A stretch of DNA of 10,321 nucleotides from an uncultured Eubacteriales bacterium. GTDB lineage: Bacteria; Bacillota; Clostridia; Lachnospirales; Lachnospiraceae. This document shows, piece by piece, positions 7,460-10,321 of this stretch. The stretch covers positions 1 through 10,321 of the forward strand of contig CACZSO010000238.1 of assembly GCA_902783795.1 (NCBI GenBank), given 5' to 3'. The position numbers were made by a program, and so were the translations under genes. The notes under the pieces were generated by a model, which was not told the origin of the DNA, did not search any database, and saw nothing but the letters and a program-made list of their open reading frames with translations. Each line of letters starts with the position of its first letter. Position 1 is the stretch's first letter.

Positions 7460-7525
7460 GGGAATACCTCCTGTTAATTGGTGACAAGGATGAAATGCTG
7501 TACATTTCTTTTTTGGCCCCTTTCT

Positions 7526-7545
7526 GCCGGGGTGAGCTCCCCAGG
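7526..7545 (-). other. GC-rich stem-loop in the leader of the polyphosphate operon
   Basis: The roughly 118-base leader between the predicted start (~7577) and the GTG contains a GC-rich block (7515-7556). In the transcript TGGGG (7539-7543 complement) pairs with CCCCG around AGCTCA, and neighbouring GGGCC/GGCCC segments offer alternative pairings. No known riboswitch was recognised. It could affect translation or stability of the operon message. Confidence 0.35.
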
Positions 7546-7583
7546 CCCGCGGCCCAGGGTAATGTCCGTAATATTTAAATGTC

Positions 7584-7612
7584 ATTTTACGATATCCTCG
7601 CCTATTAGTCAA
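7584..7612 (-). promoter_or_regulatory. Sigma-A promoter of the pap-ppk-ROK operon
   Basis: On the minus strand TTGACT (7607-7612) and TAAAAT (7584-7589) are separated by 17 bases, a near-consensus housekeeping promoter. Transcription would begin near 7577. No PhoB-type operator was recognised around it, although the 64-bp repeat array begins about 70 bases upstream. Confidence 0.75.
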
Positions 7613-7700
7613 GAAACTAAACAACGATCCTGGAAAAAATCCACTCCCTCCACTAAGTGCGGCCTTCTCCTTCCGTGTCCAGTTTTAGTTTACCACTTCA

Positions 7701-7892
7701 GCCTATGAATGAGACATACTGATCAAACTGATTCAACTGTTTGGTACCCCGCCCAGAAGGCTGTTATTTTTGAAACGGGATACTAAATAACTTATGGGAA
7801 TGATTTGATATCCCAAAGTCTAAGCATGAACTCTGGAGAAGTGTACTAATCACAATACAGGCGAGGTTTTAGTATCCCGCCTCAAAGGCTTA
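7701..7892 (+). repeat. Higher-order repeat unit 1 (192 bp)
   Basis: Begins with GCCTATGAATGAGACATACT and aligns over its length with the next unit; the first 30 bases differ at one position. It contains six sites, alternately inverted and forward. An AAGCATGA segment (7823-7830) recurs at the same relative place in unit 2. Confidence 0.8.
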
Positions 7893-8083
7893 GCCTATGA
7901 ATGAGACATACTAATCAAACTGTTTCGTCTTTCTGGTATCCATCCAGGAAGTCTGCAGCCTTTGAATTGGGATACCAAAAAGGCTGTGAGCACGGTTTGG
8001 TGTCCTCAAATTGAAGCATGATCTTGGAAATGGTGTACCAGTACAATGTAAACATGATTTTGGTACGCCCTCGAGAGAACTCT
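7893..8083 (+). repeat. Higher-order repeat unit 2 (191 bp)
   Basis: Same order of blocks as unit 1, diverged outside the sites. The three monomers within a unit differ from each other more than they do from the equivalent monomer of the other unit, so a three-monomer block was probably duplicated as a whole. Confidence 0.8.
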
Positions 8084-8133
8084 GCCTATGAATGAGGCAT
8101 ACTGATCATACTAATCTGACGGATTAGTACCCC
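8084..8133 (+). repeat. Higher-order repeat unit 3, partial
   Basis: Starts with GCCTATGAATGAGGCATACT, two differences from unit 1 in about 28 bases, and ends after the forward site at 8122-8133. Here TACTAATC (8109-8116) and GATTAGTA (8122-8129) make a perfect 8-bp hairpin with a 5-base loop. Confidence 0.75.
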
Positions 8134-8210
8134 GTCACACAAGTTGCGCCAAGTAAAGCCTGTATTCGCGGCAGAAGAAATCCTTGTTTTCTTTTTCTTG
8201 TATTTCTTTA

Positions 8211-8239
8211 TAGAAAAAAGAGGGCTTTTGTGATAAAAT
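8211..8239 (+). promoter_or_regulatory. Possible extended -10 promoter of helD
   Basis: TGATAAAAT (8231-8239) reads as an extended -10 element (TG, one base, TAAAAT). The position 17 bases upstream (8211-8216, TAGAAA) is a poor -35. It is the best candidate in the 160 bases between the repeat array and helD, which otherwise show only AT-rich sequence. Confidence 0.4.
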
Positions 8240-8277
8240 ATCTTGTTGCGAAAGCAAAATCTAAGATAATTAAAAAA

Positions 8278-8288
8278 GAGGAGGTGAT
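8278..8288 (+). promoter_or_regulatory. Very strong ribosome binding site that sets the helD TTG start
   Basis: GAGGAGGTGAT is complementary to nearly the whole anti-Shine-Dalgarno end of 16S rRNA. The spacing to the TTG at 8293 is about 8 bases from GGAGG. No ATG is suitably placed, so this site decides the start. Confidence 0.85.
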
Positions 8289-8292
8289 TCCA

Positions 8293-10321
8293 TTGGATCA
8301 AGTACAGCATTTTCCTGATGAAGAGGAACATTTGCGTAAGATCGAGGCAGTTCTTTCGGAGGAACTGGGAAGGAATGAGCTTGCGGTGAAGGATGCGTCT
8401 CTTCGGTTCGAGGAGGCTCAGAAGGAGCATCAGGATAATTATTATGATATGGATACCCGGGAGCGGCTGGCTATGGACGGCATGCTGAACAGTCTGAACC
8501 AGAACATAGCCGGACTTGAGAAGACACGGGATCATCTCATGAAACTTCAGGATTCTCCCTATTTTGCGCGGATCGATTTTCAGGAAGAGGGTGAGGATAG
8601 GGCGTCTTCCTACTATCTGGGCAGGTTCGGTTATTCGAAGGATAGGAAGCTTCTGATCTACGACTGGCGGGCGCCTGTTTCTTCCATGTTTTATGACCAT
8701 GATACGGGTCCGGCCTGGTACGATGCGCCTATGGGCCGTATTGAGGGTGATATGCCGCTGAAACGTCAGTTCCGTATCCGTAAGGGCGAGCTGGACTATG
8801 TGGTGGATAATTCGCAGACGGTCTCCGATGATGTGCTTCAGGAGGAGCTTTCACGGGCTTCTGATGACCGGATGAAGACCATCATCGCCACCATCCAGAA
8901 GGAGCAGAACGTGGTGATCCGGAATGAAAAGGCCGCTGCCATGGTGATCCAGGGTGCCGCGGGTTCCGGAAAAACATCCATCGCACTGCACCGGATCGCC
9001 TTTTTGCTTTACCGGTTCCGGGACAGCTTAAAAGCTCAGGATGTGGTGATCCTGTCTCCCAGCAAAGCCTTTTCTGATTTTATCTCCAATGTTATTCCGG
9101 AGCTCGGCGAGGAGCCCATCCATGAGACGGATTTCTATGACATTGCCGCCGATCAGCTGGACCGGGTGCTGGATTTTGAAGACCCGGAAGATCCATTGGA
9201 TAATGCAGATCCCGGATTTGAAGCCCGGGTCCGGTATAAATCTTCCGCAGGATTCCTGGAACAGCTGAAAGAATATGCTGAGATCCTTCCGGAGCGGATA
9301 TTTGACGCCGCTGACTTTGTCTATGACGGCACAGTCATCGAGGCGGAATGGATCCGGGAACAGTTTTTGTTCTACAAAAATGATCCCATAAAAGAGCGGA
9401 TCCCGGTCATAGCCGAAGAGATCGTGGAGGAACTGCTGACCCGCCGGGGAAGGCATCGTGACCTGCCAAAGGTGGGGCCTGTCAAGAACCGGATCCGCAG
9501 CATGCTGACTATTAAGAGCGCCGCCGCTTTGTACCGCGACTTTTACTATTACATCGGCCGGCCGGATATGCTTTTCCTTAAGAAAAACCGGCTGGAATGG
9601 GCCGATGTCTATCCTTTCCTGTACCTGTGGCATCGCTATCAGGGCCTGCCCCGGGACCGCCGGGTGAAGCATCTCATCGTGGATGAAATGCAGGACTATA
9701 CCCCGGTACAGTATGAGGTGCTGAATATCCTCTACCCCTGCAATAAGACCATTCTGGGGGATTTCAGCCAGAATGTGAATCCCTTTAATGCCTGCCGCAT
9801 GGAGGACATCCTGGGCCGCTTTAAGGATCCTCTGTTTGTAGAACTGAAAAAAAGCTATCGTTCCACAAAAGAGATCATGACCTTTGCCGCCTCCATCAGT
9901 CCCCAGACAGGCATCGAATTCCTGGACCGGCACGGCGATGTTCCTGCCTGCCAGGGCTTTTCTATGGAAGAGGAGGAACTTTTCTTTATTCTTTCCCGGC
10001 TGGCTGTTTTCCGCCGGGAAGGCGGCCATACTTTCGGGATCATCCTGAAAAGCCGGAAAAAAGCAGAAGCTTTTTACGAGAAACTTTCAAAGCACTTCCC
10101 CGATGCCTCCCTGCTGACATCGGAAAGCAATACCTTTGGCGGCGGTATTCTTATCACCTCCGTCCAGGTATCCAAGGGTCTGGAGTTCGATGAAGTCCTG
10201 ATCCCGGAGGTTACGGAGGAAACTTACCAGACACCCCATGACCGGACCCTTCTGTACATCGCCTGTACCCGGGCCATGCATCGGCTGACATTGACATTTT
10301 CAGGCGCAAGATCGCCCCTCA
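8293..10321 (+). CDS. helD: HelD-type superfamily 1 ATPase, RNA polymerase-recycling motor, C-terminus off the right edge
   Basis: 676 codons are visible without a stop. HelD proteins bind RNA polymerase and use ATP to release stalled enzyme from nucleic acid. The N-terminal ~100 residues are charged and predicted to be coiled coil, as in HelD. They are followed by the family hallmarks LGRFGYS and DWRAPVSS (124-131). Helicase motifs: Walker A GAAGSGKT (221-228), Walker B IVDEMQDYTP (462-471, with D464/E465), KKSYRST near 519-525, QVSKGLEFDEV (625-635) and the motif VI stretch YIACTRAMHRL from 655, including the Arg finger R660. Since motif VI is usually close to the end, only a short tail is missing. 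Start is TTG with a near-perfect ribosome binding site; the next in-frame ATG would remove part of the coiled coil. The common DEAQD reads DEMQD here. It is divergent from the polyphosphate operon. One of several HelD paralogues is likely in such genomes. Confidence 0.93.
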   Translation, partial: MDQVQHFPDEEEHLRKIEAVLSEELGRNELAVKDASLRFEEAQKEHQDNYYDMDTRERLAMDGMLNSLNQNIAGLEKTRDHLMKLQDSPYFARIDFQEEGEDRASSYYLGRFGYSKDRKLLIYDWRAPVSSMFYDHDTGPAWYDAPMGRIEGDMPLKRQFRIRKGELDYVVDNSQTVSDDVLQEELSRASDDRMKTIIATIQKEQNVVIRNEKAAAMVIQGAAGSGKTSIALHRIAFLLYRFRDSLKAQDVVILSPSKAFSDFISNVIPELGEEPIHETDFYDIAADQLDRVLDFEDPEDPLDNADPGFEARVRYKSSAGFLEQLKEYAEILPERIFDAADFVYDGTVIEAEWIREQFLFYKNDPIKERIPVIAEEIVEELLTRRGRHRDLPKVGPVKNRIRSMLTIKSAAALYRDFYYYIGRPDMLFLKKNRLEWADVYPFLYLWHRYQGLPRDRRVKHLIVDEMQDYTPVQYEVLNILYPCNKTILGDFSQNVNPFNACRMEDILGRFKDPLFVELKKSYRSTKEIMTFAASISPQTGIEFLDRHGDVPACQGFSMEEEELFFILSRLAVFRREGGHTFGIILKSRKKAEAFYEKLSKHFPDASLLTSESNTFGGGILITSVQVSKGLEFDEVLIPEVTEETYQTPHDRTLLYIACTRAMHRLTLTFSGARSPL

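Larger units (their letters stand above)
7683..8133. repeat. Array of 64-bp monomers, each with a forward and an inverted TTTRGTAYCCC-like site
   Basis: A 12-base forward site recurs at 7739, 7803, 7867, 7931, 7995, 8058 and 8122: steps of 64, 64, 64, 64, 63 and 64. A weaker first copy is at 7683. Between them lie inverted copies at 7713, 7776, 7839, 7905, 7968, 8031 and 8096. Examples of forward sites are TTTTAGTATCCC and GTTTGGTACCCC; of inverted sites CGGGATACTAAA and TGGGATACCAAA. Orientation alternates without exception, with start-to-start steps of 36-38 (forward to inverted; 30 for the weak first copy) and 26-28 (inverted to forward). Forward/inverted pairs can form imperfect hairpins. 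It occupies the gap between the divergent pap and helD genes. There is no matching gene, and no CRISPR-like spacer structure. Function unknown: a protein-binding array or a modular intergenic repeat of the BOX kind are the obvious options. Confidence 0.85.

Noticed and set aside
7460..7624. N-terminal extension of the pap product to an upstream ATG
   Set aside because: The region contains the -35/-10 promoter and leader; the GTG at 7459 has an ideal AGGAGG and gives the family's normal length.
7683..8133. CRISPR array
   Set aside because: Repeats alternate in orientation, the sites are only about 12 bases and degenerate, intervals are themselves repeated, and no cas gene is nearby.
8086..8700. 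204-codon minus-strand open frame
   Set aside because: It is antisense to the start of helD and runs into the repeat array. Composition is implausible for a protein and helD motifs are clear on the other strand.
9028..10029. 333-codon minus-strand open frame
   Set aside because: Antisense shadow of helD, which carries Walker A, Walker B and other helicase motifs here.

Overview
The window looks like chromosome from a Gram-positive anaerobe of class Clostridia, most likely a Lachnospiraceae-type gut bacterium. The grounds are moderate GC content, AGGAGG-type ribosome binding sites, GTG/TTG starts placed by strong Shine-Dalgarno sequences, sigma-A promoters with 17-bp spacers, and the relatedness of the proteins (GH2, ROK kinase, PPK1, HelD). 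This is inference; there is no rRNA marker.

Layout, left to right. (1) 1-1608, minus: most of a GH2-type glycoside hydrolase, cut at the left edge, with two unusual residues at active-site positions. (2) 1702-1753: two divergent promoters that share one palindromic -35 hexamer (TTGCAA). One fires left into the GH2 gene, the other right. (3) 1760-2004, plus: a strongly self-complementary segment closed by a 23-bp helix, beginning at the predicted transcription start. It is almost certainly a structured RNA, either free-standing or the leader of the next gene. (4) 2034-2756, plus: trmD (tRNA m1G37 methyltransferase), away from its usual rpsP-rimM-rplS neighbours, ending in a bidirectional terminator. 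(5) 7459 down to 2778, minus: a three-gene operon with one promoter (7584-7612): a two-domain PPK2-type polyphosphate:AMP phosphotransferase, polyphosphate kinase PPK1, and a ROK-family sugar kinase. The first two make and spend polyphosphate; the kinase may link this to sugar phosphorylation. (6) 7613-8292: a gene-free divergent region dominated by a regular array. A 64-bp monomer carrying one forward and one inverted copy of a TTTRGTAYCCC-like motif repeats about seven times, and monomers are grouped by threes into 191-192-bp higher-order repeats. (7) 8293 to the right edge, plus: a HelD-type RNA polymerase-recycling motor, missing only its C-terminus.

The most unusual items are the 64/192-bp alternating inverted-site array, the structured RNA with its back-to-back promoter before trmD, and the GH2 protein lacking its usual acid/base glutamate. 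No mobile-element gene, CRISPR array, tRNA or rRNA was seen.
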